Source of the DNA: an uncultured Christensenella sp.
GTDB lineage: Bacteria > Bacillota > Clostridia > Christensenellales > CAG-917
DNA length: 64,000 nucleotides
Direction: 5' to 3'
Assembly (NCBI GenBank): GCA_910577815.1
Contig: CAJTNO010000004.1
Coordinates: 62,001-126,000 of the forward strand
Below are positions 17,701 through 23,369 of this stretch, piece by piece. The first letter of the stretch is position 1; every line of letters starts with the position of its first letter. The notes below the pieces were generated by a model. It was given only the letters and a program-made list of their open reading frames with translations, made no database searches and had not been told where the DNA came from. Made by a program: the position numbers and the translations under genes.

Positions 17701-20551
17701 GCCGTTTGAGTAGTCTTATGGCTTCGATATTGCTCTTAAATCTTGCCTTTGCGCCACCGAGTTCGCTTTGGTCAAATCCGACTGCGTTCAAATCCGTGTT
17801 TTCGCCTACGGGCTTTACCGACTGCTCGGTTTGCTCGTGTGCTTGCCAATATTCATTGTGCCAATAAGCCAACGACTCGTTTATGTCTTTACTCCAACCT
17901 TTGAAAAACTCTTGCTTTTCTTCTTCAGTCAATGTACTGAACGGTACAAATTCGCCTTTGCCATCCGCTTTATCGTTGCGTACATAACAACGTGTAAAGT
18001 ATTCGTTCGTAGGCTTTAAGATACCTTTATCGAACAATTCACGAAGTGCTACTTGTCGGTCGCAGTCCTCCTCATAGCAAAGGTAACTGCCGTACCGCAC
18101 ACCGATACTAAATGCTTCGGGCGAAAGAATACAATTCGCAAGGTCGGCGGAAATCATTAAACCGCCGTGTCCTGCTGTCGATACCGAGTAGATACCGTTT
18201 GCAATCGTAGTACAAGACTGCACCTCGTCCCACATTGAGTTTGTAGGCTCACGCATACTACGCTCGGCATACCGCTCTAAATACGCTTTATCTTCTGCCG
18301 ATAAGTCTTTGAATCGGTTGAACTTCAGCTTGTCTTTTTCGTAGTCGTCGTCAAGCGCGTTTACAACGAAGTCCATATAGTAATTGACATCAAGCCCGTC
18401 GGGGGTAATCATTACATCAGATACTTCTTCACGGCTTTCAAGCTCGTCGGCAATTTCGCTTTTGTGTTCCTGCACAAATTGTTCGTCATCGCCAAATCTC
18501 GAATAGTCCGTAATCCAATTCCCCTCGTAGGAATTTTCCGTGCCTTCCTTGATTATCGCGTCCGCTATTGCCTTTATCTTTATCTGTTCTGGTGTAAGCT
18601 CTTTTTCGCTTGCAAAGGTTAGATATATTTGGTCGCCCTCTATCCTTGCGTTTTCAAGCTCGGCGCGTGTGTTCAGTTCATTTTCAAGTTCACTTGCGTG
18701 GTCGTTCAAGAATTTATGGTCAGCGTGCAACCAACTGAAAAACATATCTTGCTCGCCATTAGCACGATTGCGTTTTGTAAAGCGGCGTATCGCGCTATCT
18801 GCTATTGCTTTGATTCGTTTTTCTGTGCTGCCGTGCCGTTCGGCATAATAGTAGATGTATTCTTCAGCTTGCTCGTCGGTAAAGTAGTTGTTATCGTCGA
18901 TTAGGTCGGCTATACCATAGGCAAGCTGTTTCCAATCAAGGCGCACAATAACATCCTTTTCGGGATGGTCTTTGTATCTGAACGCAAAGGTTACACCTTT
19001 ACTCGAACATTGCAATTCCTTATCTCCCATATATGCGCCGTAATGACCGCCGTACTCGTCCTTAACCAATGCAATAAAATCGCTCTCGGTCGGGTTTGAT
19101 TTATACGCTTCAAAAAGACGGTATTTGTTGTCGACCGTACCGCCACCGTATTTTATCCCCCACTCCTTGACTTGTTCTTCGGGCGTGTTTTCCTGCGTGT
19201 TCCCGTCGAGCAAATCAAAGAGCGACAGTTGTGGCTTTTCCTTGCGCTTCCGGCTCTGTATAGGCTTGCTTTGTTTTGGCTTTACCTGTGGACGATTTTC
19301 TTTTTCTTGTTCGATTTCCTCCTCTTGTTCGTCGTCGATATATTCATCATAGCCTGTGTTTGTACCCCAATTCTTCAAACCGTCGTCGTAATCTTCCTCG
19401 TTCTCGTCTGGCTCAAAATGTTCGGCGCAGTCAAACGGGCTATCTCCGTCAATATCTGCTTCGATAAGTTCGGACGTAGGCTTTTCCGCTTCTTCGCTTT
19501 GTTCAAGCGTTTCGGCGTAAGACTGAATATAAATCGGCTCTTTGTCCTTTTCAAGCACAACAACGGAATACTGCTCCAACAGTTTCTCTATGTAATCGTC
19601 TGTTTTGTGAAAAGGTACACCGCACATTGGTACGCGGTCTGCACCAACGATTCGCCCCGTAAGCGTTAATTCGAGTTTGTCTGCCGCTTTTCTCGCGCTG
19701 TCGCCGAACATCTCATAGAAGTCGCCCAAGCGCGTTAAAACGATTGCTTTCGGGTGTTTGTCCTGTTCGGTCAAATACTCTTTGTAAAACGACGGTAATT
19801 GCGGCTCGGCTTTCGTTTCCGTTTGTACAACGGTTTCGGTCGGCTTCTCGATAATAATAGGCTCGTCAGATACGGTTTCTTCGTCCACGTCTTCAATGAC
19901 TTTAACTTCGTTCTGCTTTCGTACATACGCTTCTTCGATTTCCGTGTACAGAAAATCGGCAAAGCCGCAGACATCCTTGAACAACTGTGCGTTGTCCGCA
20001 AGGTCGCCCGTCATACCGTGCATAGTAATTCCATTGCTTTTAGGAAAGCCCGTCTTGCTGTACAACGAATACGTTACGCCCTCTAATATAAGTCGGTTAC
20101 GTTCTTCGTCATCCGTGAAATATCCGTTATCTTGCAAGTAGTTCGCAACACCGACGTGGATCTTACGATAATCTCCGCGCAAGTCTGTCGACATCCCCGT
20201 GCCGTTCAGCGCGTCGAGTCCGTCAAGCAAACGCTTTATAGGGTAAGCAAGCCTTTTGTATCTTTCTTCGCCGTGCGTGTCGTTCGCGTCAAACACAAAC
20301 TGTTTATACCCGTCCGCATCATAATACGGCACTCCTTTTTTGCCGCGCGTTATGCGCCGCCCCATTGCGTTCCACTCCTCGAACGAATAACAAACGCCTG
20401 CGTTCGGGCGGCTTATGATGATTTGACAAGCGTCGTGCAGACTGATGTGCGGATTTTGTGCTACGAAACGGTAAAAGTTTTGTATCTGCTCTCCGTCCGT
20501 GAGCATTTCTTGTATAGCCGCGTTACGGTTGCTCAACCTGTTCTCACTCAT
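8705..20551 (-). CDS. Giant polyvalent protein: MutS-I-like modules, N6-adenine methylase, SNF2 helicase, primase
   Basis: This is a single 3,948-aa frame. Residues 250-345 match MutS domain I (LGDFYEMFGDSARKAADKLE, VPMCGVPFH). A module with STAGHGGLMIS lies near 780-800. An Eco57I-like methylase has motif I (ILEPAMGTGNF, about 1038) and a catalytic-type VGNVPFG (about 1104). An SNF2/DEAD helicase has VVGSGKTF (about 1723), DEAH (about 1886) and QQREGRIIRQGN (about 2224). Then follow a coiled coil, a second MutS-I-like segment (YEIYGERAVELAERYELPLI, about 2576), three tandem units of about 110 aa (3312-3640), an archaeo-eukaryotic primase-like domain (CIDLDDCI, about 3723) and a helix bundle (3830-3920). 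It would remodel, replicate and methylate the DNA after transfer. Its ATG sits inside the end of the upstream HTH gene, an 8-base overlap. Confidence 0.95.
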   Translation of the reverse strand: MSENRLSNRNAAIQEMLTDGEQIQNFYRFVAQNPHISLHDACQIIISRPNAGVCYSFEEWNAMGRRITRGKKGVPYYDADGYKQFVFDANDTHGEERYKRLAYPIKRLLDGLDALNGTGMSTDLRGDYRKIHVGVANYLQDNGYFTDDEERNRLILEGVTYSLYSKTGFPKSNGITMHGMTGDLADNAQLFKDVCGFADFLYTEIEEAYVRKQNEVKVIEDVDEETVSDEPIIIEKPTETVVQTETKAEPQLPSFYKEYLTEQDKHPKAIVLTRLGDFYEMFGDSARKAADKLELTLTGRIVGADRVPMCGVPFHKTDDYIEKLLEQYSVVVLEKDKEPIYIQSYAETLEQSEEAEKPTSELIEADIDGDSPFDCAEHFEPDENEEDYDDGLKNWGTNTGYDEYIDDEQEEEIEQEKENRPQVKPKQSKPIQSRKRKEKPQLSLFDLLDGNTQENTPEEQVKEWGIKYGGGTVDNKYRLFEAYKSNPTESDFIALVKDEYGGHYGAYMGDKELQCSSKGVTFAFRYKDHPEKDVIVRLDWKQLAYGIADLIDDNNYFTDEQAEEYIYYYAERHGSTEKRIKAIADSAIRRFTKRNRANGEQDMFFSWLHADHKFLNDHASELENELNTRAELENARIEGDQIYLTFASEKELTPEQIKIKAIADAIIKEGTENSYEGNWITDYSRFGDDEQFVQEHKSEIADELESREEVSDVMITPDGLDVNYYMDFVVNALDDDYEKDKLKFNRFKDLSAEDKAYLERYAERSMREPTNSMWDEVQSCTTIANGIYSVSTAGHGGLMISADLANCILSPEAFSIGVRYGSYLCYEEDCDRQVALRELFDKGILKPTNEYFTRCYVRNDKADGKGEFVPFSTLTEEEKQEFFKGWSKDINESLAYWHNEYWQAHEQTEQSVKPVGENTDLNAVGFDQSELGGAKARFKSNIEAIRLLKRLDFEKREPTRDEQKTLAKYVGWGGLAKAFDEHDEKWRSEYSELISTLDSEDYEKAKSSVLNAHYTSKTVIDGIYKALSRFGVKGNNRILEPAMGTGNFFGYMPKELQENARLYGVELDNITGKLAQKLYPKANVQIKGFEQTTFPNNHFDVVVGNVPFGAYTVFDSEYARQNFYIHDYFLAKSIDKLKSNGVMAVITSSGTMDKINPTVRKYLAERAELLGAIRLPNNAFTQTAGTQVVADILFFKKREKQAYVDTENTEWLATGKTDEGYEINNYFVKRPEMVLGEFSMEHGMYGAFDLTVKPDGRNLADALGDAVNRLPANFYVNPEYSESAAEESAAVDYNVKPLCYKAQNGKLYMRVGESMVEQQIPTRPADAYDRICAMIELRDELRYILDIQTEGCSDEKLKSEQRTLNANYDKFVRRYGIINGQTNTRLFKDDGDSALLFACENLSDDKKTATKADIFSKRTIRPYVAATSTDDCFEALQICKNERGNVDISYIEEITKKDYDTVLAELGDAVFRNPYEVNPDDKYTGFETAEEYLSGKVVDKLATAEKYAEVYPDGGYEKNVQALKAVQPEQIKASDIAVRLGASWVDEKYYKQFIYELLDLPPRYTDGVRLFYNPHDSSWRVDTSFYMHGQSYMNVNKVYGTDRVNAYKLIEDCLNLRATSVFDPIKDGSTTRYELNKAETIAAREKQNAIREAFKNWIYNDPERREDLERTYNAKFNRIKLPSYDGSYLRFPEMNPAIELKPHQKNAVQRIITSGNTLLHHVVGSGKTFTICAAIMKLRQYGLAKKPMIAVPNHLVQQWANEFRTLYPNAKLLIANKSDLDKDNRQKFVSKVAMGDWDAVIIAQSSFAKIPISPDRQIAKINEEIARIEETVKAASEAHGGRSGAVKNLERIKKSREAALKKLTDDSKKDNVLIFEDLGVDYLFIDEAHYYKNKFLYTKMNNVSGISTAASQRASDLELKCEYVNELHGGDKGVVFATGTPISNSMTEMYTMQSYLQQQTLQELGITYFDGWAADFGETVTSLEMTPSGQGYKPRTRFSKFTNLPELLTMYRSFADVQTSDMVKLDVPDAERKVVNLKPSDAVLELADEIAERAEKISRDKIPPEIDNLLKITSDGKKLALDPRCYERSAADEDGSKLNVCADNIAEIWNDTHDTKATQIVFCDLSTPKKAFEDYVYGEDFDVYNDLKYKLVQRGIPLEQVAFIHDANSDLQKQALFDKVNAGTVRVLIGSTEKCGAGTNVQERLIALHHLDTPYRPSDMQQREGRIIRQGNTNKQIKIFTYVKERTFDSYSYQILENKQRFISQIDRGDLTVREADDIDETTLTYAEIKAITAANPKIKQKMEVDTEVARLRVLEGQFKKNLYALQDKARKSLPEDIQRQTLYLTRLREDIATVKAKYSTNPEQFSISVMGKVYTDRKEGGLALLNALHSNKTDTVVAEFAGLKISLEPMVFLAGERSVSLTGVGKYSMNIGESASGLITRLDNFCKEFPSKEERAENRLNQLKHDLEVAEEEIKKPFEHAERLAELIKEQAELNAELDINKREEVIMDESKEEENIVVNSDEEAAMKLPERKVVQAAHRKKSRRTLGESNAKLYCKKQSENADEYVFIGNGNAYEIYGERAVELAERYELPLITDTLSGDEQKVLSVDIATFDKVVSGIYDNGHKAVIIEPTEEIKEDIFIDNEDKIAAMQVTVLPDYTISQDDMHDAGYTWDGMLPLRKRMAKLLVGLGLPVVALKGDDTDKKVTTTDEVERGGNLFGIEKPDWNEFIASDKGSAYLTARLLFSQSASKEINEEMSYFDARFVDGLSDNNFEERTALKRYLDEIGQADTEEVKPYVKDLLEDYTVRFSGIPLGEYGWELHNVRDDLAKFIPDEEISKYAQEIADEKKLHDEIDERLEQIVWLNGKTEGFDKDQIPDIVNDLKPDFENSFFNKSDEGEYDEWYDNFAEETLAPYLESKAVDNNIDLEKPYYYGKDTSNTAYYYLPSLSYDTLYEIKEKADSYIVAAAVSYLSDEIKDKYNVFFLKTDRDITVDELKNKDTAIDSMQTAVHNVVEARHNEYINALNLHTECKNAIDKAISENYDGMRLGKGFENALIDKYGMGEINYVLANTVQYFSDDGRFSPDNKKWADAFEITENEGHRYQFASNTHRAILDGFIDRMRRKQRELLYGNKHEEYYTVKIDTVNGKTEYMPVYVDANTGEIGTLFKRSFDTEKEIDALIAKVNTATDVPRDYVLVYVTPEELDRRSDEIKKANTAKSLQGKFLNKTKGGYNVVSITKDKDERNIAIVYRQTVNDFVVAPRYDTSDGTWAQSYYFKSLEAAERDRAETYGDNPKIYENKEWNKMPENEKPKWIEVTVSQDAVIRTYDKASYMRMPTSGEYNGYVYNIFNDRIKKATQIADLQSDSREIAYTIRLKENEVVLIHKDDEEKQLSATEFKNLVHGTLDKDYVRKTDENDKQWTTISVPREAIRGEYEKRTLFVMPKFTEIAGYAFYVPNAFVKEDEDSEGERVKINVPDDFKFKAKDKNGENEVELSAYQVFKRMDGTEASDYKTERKAEQAAASAPTDNDGWRYVLVAEKAKIAEYGERTMFRMPQGEYDGYCYYIPNKLLRANEEKGTIRVSLPENFVVTLHNKQAENESEQKIEMNPEDYIAQVKGKTADDYTVYSKPSESKSEKFMAVEKRLIESVPDEMKNKPNWVIVRTKPNEEKGRLDKFLIDIHTGKMAKSDDPTTWATFDEAREYAKYHGGVALAYALDGKDGIACIDLDDCITENGDFSEFAHKVFNTADGMYCEKSVSGKGLHFFGKTQGMDVRTFSEDGEMEFYRGAHFIAMTGDNYGGTELKSFDELHMKNIIESKCAKRTALEGQGLGVEGLSRLSDREVVERAEKGKDGNIFKALYDGQDIKGDHSRSDMSLMNKLAFYCNGDKEQMLRIFATSGLYRPEKSDNYYECTVIKAIRDTVTRYQPKANTPSANKPTSGNNSGKGGK

Positions 20552-20894
20552 TTAATTCCTCCTTTTCTTTGTACTTTCCAAACACCTGCCACCACACTTT
20601 TTTGCGCTTGCGGTTAGACGGAAAGTACAAAACCTCGAAAGCGGCTTTTGCGCCCATAAGGTACACAAGGCTCTTAATTTGCTCACGGTTGAATTTGTCG
20701 CGTTCGCGTAGTTTGCGCTTGAACTCGTCGGGCGTAAGTCCGAGAGCCTTTGCGACATAGGGTTGCGTGTGGTCGTTGTCGTATATCCATTTTTTCAGCT
20801 TGTACTTTTTAAGTGCGTACCCATCCGTCAAAATGTTTTCCGCCGCTTTAACAGAGTTTGTTTCCGATAATGATATACTTTGCTTTGAAGCCAT
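20544..20894 (-). CDS. Small helix-turn-helix protein
   Basis: This 116-aa protein starts at an ATG with GGAGGAGG about 9 bases upstream. Residues 45-85 read as an XRE-like helix-turn-helix (TQPYVAKALGLTPDEFKRKL, then FNREQIKSLVYLMG). The C-terminus is strongly basic (SNRKRKKVWWQVFGKYK). It overlaps the start of the giant polyvalent gene by 8 bases and could regulate the operon or act as a phage-type accessory; neither is shown directly. Confidence 0.75.
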   Translation of the reverse strand: MASKQSISLSETNSVKAAENILTDGYALKKYKLKKWIYDNDHTQPYVAKALGLTPDEFKRKLRERDKFNREQIKSLVYLMGAKAAFEVLYFPSNRKRKKVWWQVFGKYKEKEELNE

Positions 20895-21105
20895 CTATCG
20901 TTTCCTCCTCCATATCTACAAGCGAAAGAAAAGTCCGCTCGCCCAACGCATTGTACATTTCTTTTGCAAGCTCGTAACCGAGCGCACAACCGTTTTTCAA
21001 GTGTTTATACGCTAACCTGCCGCCGCCCAATTTCTGCAACATTAGTCGCGGACTAACACCGTTACGTTTCGCGTAATTTTCAAACTCGTCGATTTTTAAT
21101 TTCAT
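20848..21105 (-). CDS. Small element protein, paralogue of the next gene upstream
   Basis: This 85-aa protein begins MKLKIDEFENYAKRNGVSPR and is related in its first 15 residues to the product of 21128-21373 (MKLNIDEFETYAIEQGYESG). Residues 20-60 look like a compact helical DNA-binding domain (RLMLQKLGGGRLAYKHLKNG, ELAKEMYNALG). Its 3' end overlaps the next gene by 47 bases in another frame. No family recognised. Confidence 0.7.
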   Translation of the reverse strand: MKLKIDEFENYAKRNGVSPRLMLQKLGGGRLAYKHLKNGCALGYELAKEMYNALGERTFLSLVDMEEETIDGFKAKYIIIGNKLC

Positions 21106-21127
21106 TTATGTACCTCCCAAGTGTGTT

Positions 21128-21373
21128 TTACAGTTTGTCGAATAGGTCAATGTTCTTTTCCCACTCGTACCTGCCGAAGTCCACGAAGCCTACCGCATCT
21201 GCCGCGCCTATATCCGTATATAAGCGCATTAACATTTCACGGGTAATGTTCTTACCGTCCTTGTAGTCCTCATAATCTTCTGCCGTATAACCGAGAGTTT
21301 CAAACAGTTCAGTTCCGCTCTCGTAACCTTGCTCTATCGCATAGGTTTCAAACTCGTCTATATTGAGTTTCAT
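21128..21373 (-). CDS. Small element protein, helical DNA-binding type
   Basis: This 81-aa acidic protein starts at an ATG with AAGGAG about 11 bases upstream. It shares the MKLxIDEFExYA opening with its downstream neighbour and a similar order of short helices (YTAEDYEDYKDGKNITREML, then LMRLYTDIGAADAVGFVDFG). The pattern resembles small helix-turn-helix or antitoxin-like proteins, but no toxin gene is next to it. Function unknown. Confidence 0.7.
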   Translation of the reverse strand: MKLNIDEFETYAIEQGYESGTELFETLGYTAEDYEDYKDGKNITREMLMRLYTDIGAADAVGFVDFGRYEWEKNIDLFDKL

Positions 21374-21472
21374 TTTTGCCCTTTCTCCTTGCCTTTCGGT
21401 GGTAATGTTCTTACCCCTTCACTTAACCAAGCACACTTTTTTGCAAAAGTTGACGGTCAAAATAAAAATTTT

Positions 21473-21973
21473 TTAGTTTTTTTCTAAAAATTTTCGTAAC
21501 GCACCATAAATTCGTTCCATTGCGTGCGATATTGCGCTTTTAGTAATACTGAGATGCTCGCTCGCTTCTTCCTGCGTCATACCGTCAAAGTAAATCATTT
21601 CAACCAATTCTTTCTGACGCGGTGTGAGCTTCGCTATGGCAGCATACAACTCACGCTTTTCTTCTTCGTCTATGTAGTTCTGTTCAACGTCCAAGCGGCG
21701 ATCCTCAATGTCCACGCCCTCGTCTTTCATCCTGTCTAACGACAAGCTATTGCCGAGCGCGTTATGTCCCGAAAGAGCATACGGACACTCACGGCAATCT
21801 TTCTGACAGCGCACAAGGTTTCCCTTTTTGCCCTTAATTTTGCACCGGAAAGCACGTTGTTTTCTGCGCCGTTCAGCTCTGACGGGTTGAATATAGGCGC
21901 GGTAGACTTCCTCACTTACTTCCACTTCTTGTCCTCTGATAGTGAGATAAAATCTCTTGTTCTCGTTTTCCAT
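21473..21973 (-). CDS. Sigma-70 region-4-like regulator with a four-Cys segment
   Basis: This 166-aa protein starts at the ATG at 21973, with GGAGG 9 bases upstream; the open frame extends 45 bases further without support. Residues 110-160 carry a sigma region 4 helix-turn-helix (LTPRQKELVEMIYFDG, MTQEEASEHLSITKSAISHA). The N-terminal third holds four Cys (FRCKIKGKKGNLVRC, KDCRECPY) that could bind zinc. There is no clear region 2, so it probably regulates rather than replaces a full sigma factor, as do similar proteins of Tn916-type elements. It is separated from the zinc-ribbon gene by two terminator-like hairpins, so it may have its own promoter. Confidence 0.85.
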   Translation of the reverse strand: MENENKRFYLTIRGQEVEVSEEVYRAYIQPVRAERRRKQRAFRCKIKGKKGNLVRCQKDCRECPYALSGHNALGNSLSLDRMKDEGVDIEDRRLDVEQNYIDEEEKRELYAAIAKLTPRQKELVEMIYFDGMTQEEASEHLSITKSAISHAMERIYGALRKFLEKN

Positions 21974-22040
21974 TTTTGAAATCCTCCGATTTTTGATTTT
22001 TGTTTTTGAAAATCGCAATCGGACGGTTTCGCCTCAAATG

Positions 22041-22080
22041 AAAAAAGCCCGACTGCGTGGATAACTCCAAGCAATCGGGC
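22041..22080 (-). terminator. Intrinsic terminator upstream of the sigma-like gene
   Basis: On the minus strand GCCCGATTGC pairs with GCAGTCGGGC (one G-U pair) across a 14-base loop and is followed at once by TTTTTT. It would end leftward transcripts of the zinc-ribbon and LexA-like genes before the sigma-like gene. Confidence 0.75.
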
Positions 22081-22091
22081 AAAAAAGGCAA

Positions 22092-22147
22092 CAAAAAAGA
22101 AGCCTGACAAACAGAATAAACCCTATGCAGGAATTATCTGTCTGTCA
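22092..22147 (-). terminator. Second terminator-like hairpin in tandem
   Basis: On the minus strand TGACAGACAGA pairs with TCTGTTTGTCA (one G-U pair) across a 21-base loop, followed after a few bases by CTTTTTTG. It lies directly before the terminator at 22041-22080. The large loop makes it weaker. Confidence 0.5.
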
Positions 22148-22253
22148 AACTCCTCTTGACCTTCTCATCAAGTCCAATCTCATAACAAGACGTTAGCGGC
22201 GGCATTCAACGGAATCCCACCGCCCAAAATATTCATTTGTAAAAGTTTTCGGC

Positions 22254-22439
22254 TTAAGCGTGTACTCGCACTTGCTTGTCCGTTTTTACTTGCAACGGTT
22301 TGTCGCTTATACGCAAATTGTCGTCGTCGATAATGACCGACGCCAACTTGCCGCACTTTGGACATTCAAGTTCTACTTTCGTGCCGGATTCACCCTTGCA
22401 AAGCCTTTTTCCGCAATTCGGACACATAGCATATTTCAT
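22254..22439 (-). CDS. 61-aa zinc-ribbon protein (Com-like)
   Basis: Two CPxCG knuckles, MCPNCGKRLCKGE at the N-terminus and LECPKCGKLASV at residues 24-35, define a zinc ribbon like those of the small Mu Com-type proteins, which bind RNA or DNA. The start at 22439 has AAGGAGG 9 bases upstream. The 145-base leader back to the LexA-like gene contains the tandem hairpin/pseudoknot structure listed separately, so translation may be controlled. The target is unknown. Confidence 0.8.
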   Translation of the reverse strand: MKYAMCPNCGKRLCKGESGTKVELECPKCGKLASVIIDDDNLRISDKPLQVKTDKQVRVHA

Positions 22440-22448
22440 AAAATAAAA

Positions 22449-22573
22449 CCTCCTTTTCCCATAGACAATCGCTTTGATTTTTGATTACTGCATTGTTGCG
22501 GTCGGGAACTCCGCAACGTAAGTATTCAAACGCTTGTCCCATATATATCTCGTTGTGCGGGACTTTGCACAAC
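22449..22573 (-). promoter_or_regulatory. Candidate tandem hairpin-pseudoknot RNA in the leader of the zinc-ribbon gene
   Basis: Reading the minus strand, hairpin A is GTTGTGC/GCACAAC (22573-22552) with loop AAAGTCCC; 12 bases later ATGGGAC offers GGGAC (22540-22536) to pair with GTCCC of the loop. Hairpin B is GTTGCGG/CCGCAAC (22517-22495) with loop AGTTCCCGA; 35 bases later TATGGGAA offers GGGAA (22460-22456) to pair with its TTCCC. The second helper segment touches the ribosome-binding site AAGGAGG (22449-22454). The same architecture is thus present twice, with compensating C/T and G/A changes, and the second copy could mask or expose the ribosome-binding site. Confidence 0.5.
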
Positions 22574-22584
22574 TAAATACCGAT

Positions 22585-23181
22585 TTAATAAGTTTTGATA
22601 CAGCCGACCAATACGCCTTGTATCTCGCAACTACCTACGATTATATCTTTCATCGTTTTGTTTTCGGGGTGTAATACTGTTTTGCCGTTCCTATGATACA
22701 AGCGTTTCAGCGTATTTTCTCCGTTCGTCAAGGCTACGACTATATCTCCGTCGTCTGCATAATCTTGCTTGCGTAAGACAATCAAGTCTCCGTCGTTTAT
22801 GCCTGCTTCTATCATACTGTTACCGCTCGCGTGTAACATAAACAGTTTTCCGCCACCAAACAGAGAACGTGGAAGCTCGAAGCTGTCCTCAATATGCTCA
22901 ACCTCGAAACTCGGCTCTCCGCAAGCTATTGCACCGATAAGCGGCGCAATCGTCGTTTCACCTTTATCAAATCTCGATGGCAATTCTATATTGCCGAGCC
23001 TTGTCCTTTGTATTCTGCCCTCGTTCTCTAACGCAAGCACATACCGCTGAACAAGGTTAAGCGAACTCATACCGATTCCGTGCATAATGTTCCGATAGCT
23101 CGGCGATCTTCCGTTTTCAGCTTGATACTCCTTAATGTACTTCTCCATTTGGCATAGAGTTTTTTGGTTAAGTGTCCTCAT
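22585..23181 (-). CDS. LexA-like self-cleaving repressor
   Basis: This 198-aa protein has an N-terminal winged-helix region (residues 1-65: ENGRSPSYRNIMHGIGMSS, then LVQRYVLALENEGRIQR) and a C-terminal S24 peptidase domain. The cleavage site is the Cys-Gly pair in GAIACGEP. The catalytic Ser lies in ASGNSMIEAGINDGD and the Lys in GENTLKRLYH. I chose the ATG at 23181 (GGGAG 9 bases upstream); it gives a LexA-like length, and the frame extending to 23277 would run through the promoter. It sits at the head of the element's regulatory cluster, so DNA damage could induce transfer. Confidence 0.92.
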   Translation of the reverse strand: MRTLNQKTLCQMEKYIKEYQAENGRSPSYRNIMHGIGMSSLNLVQRYVLALENEGRIQRTRLGNIELPSRFDKGETTIAPLIGAIACGEPSFEVEHIEDSFELPRSLFGGGKLFMLHASGNSMIEAGINDGDLIVLRKQDYADDGDIVVALTNGENTLKRLYHRNGKTVLHPENKTMKDIIVGSCEIQGVLVGCIKTY

Positions 23182-23201
23182 AAGTGCATACTCCCTTAAA
23201 C

Positions 23202-23262
23202 TGAACGTAGCGTTCAATTTAGATTGTAGGCGCATTATAGCACAAAAAAACAAACGTTTCAA
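23202..23262 (-). promoter_or_regulatory. Promoter and palindromic operator of the LexA-like gene
   Basis: On the minus strand TTGAAA (23262-23257), a 17-base spacer and TATAAT (23239-23234) form a near-perfect housekeeping promoter. Just downstream lies the palindrome TGAACG TAG CGTTCA (23216-23202, written 5'-3' on the plus strand), a likely binding site for the repressor itself. Its GAAC/GTTC arms resemble Gram-positive SOS boxes but with a five-base centre instead of four. Confidence 0.75.
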
Positions 23263-23321
23263 ATTTTCATTGCCCATAAACGGGCAGTGAACGCTTTTTT
23301 TGAAAAATTTTTGTTACTGAA

Positions 23322-23360
23322 AATAAAAAAAGACCGACAAGACGGTTAAGCCTTGTCGGT
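23322..23360 (-). terminator. Terminator of the WYL regulator gene
   Basis: On the minus strand ACCGACAAG pairs with CTTGTCGGT across a loop of about 10 bases and is followed by CTTTTTTTATTTT. It starts 10 bases after the WYL stop codon and ends rightward-origin transcripts before the LexA-like promoter. Confidence 0.85.
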
Positions 23361-23369
23361 ACAAATCAT

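Noticed and set aside
22390..22572. 60-codon minus-strand frame over the zinc-ribbon gene and its leader
   Set aside because: It would start with TTG without a ribosome-binding site and covers the hairpin structure; its residues match no known pattern.
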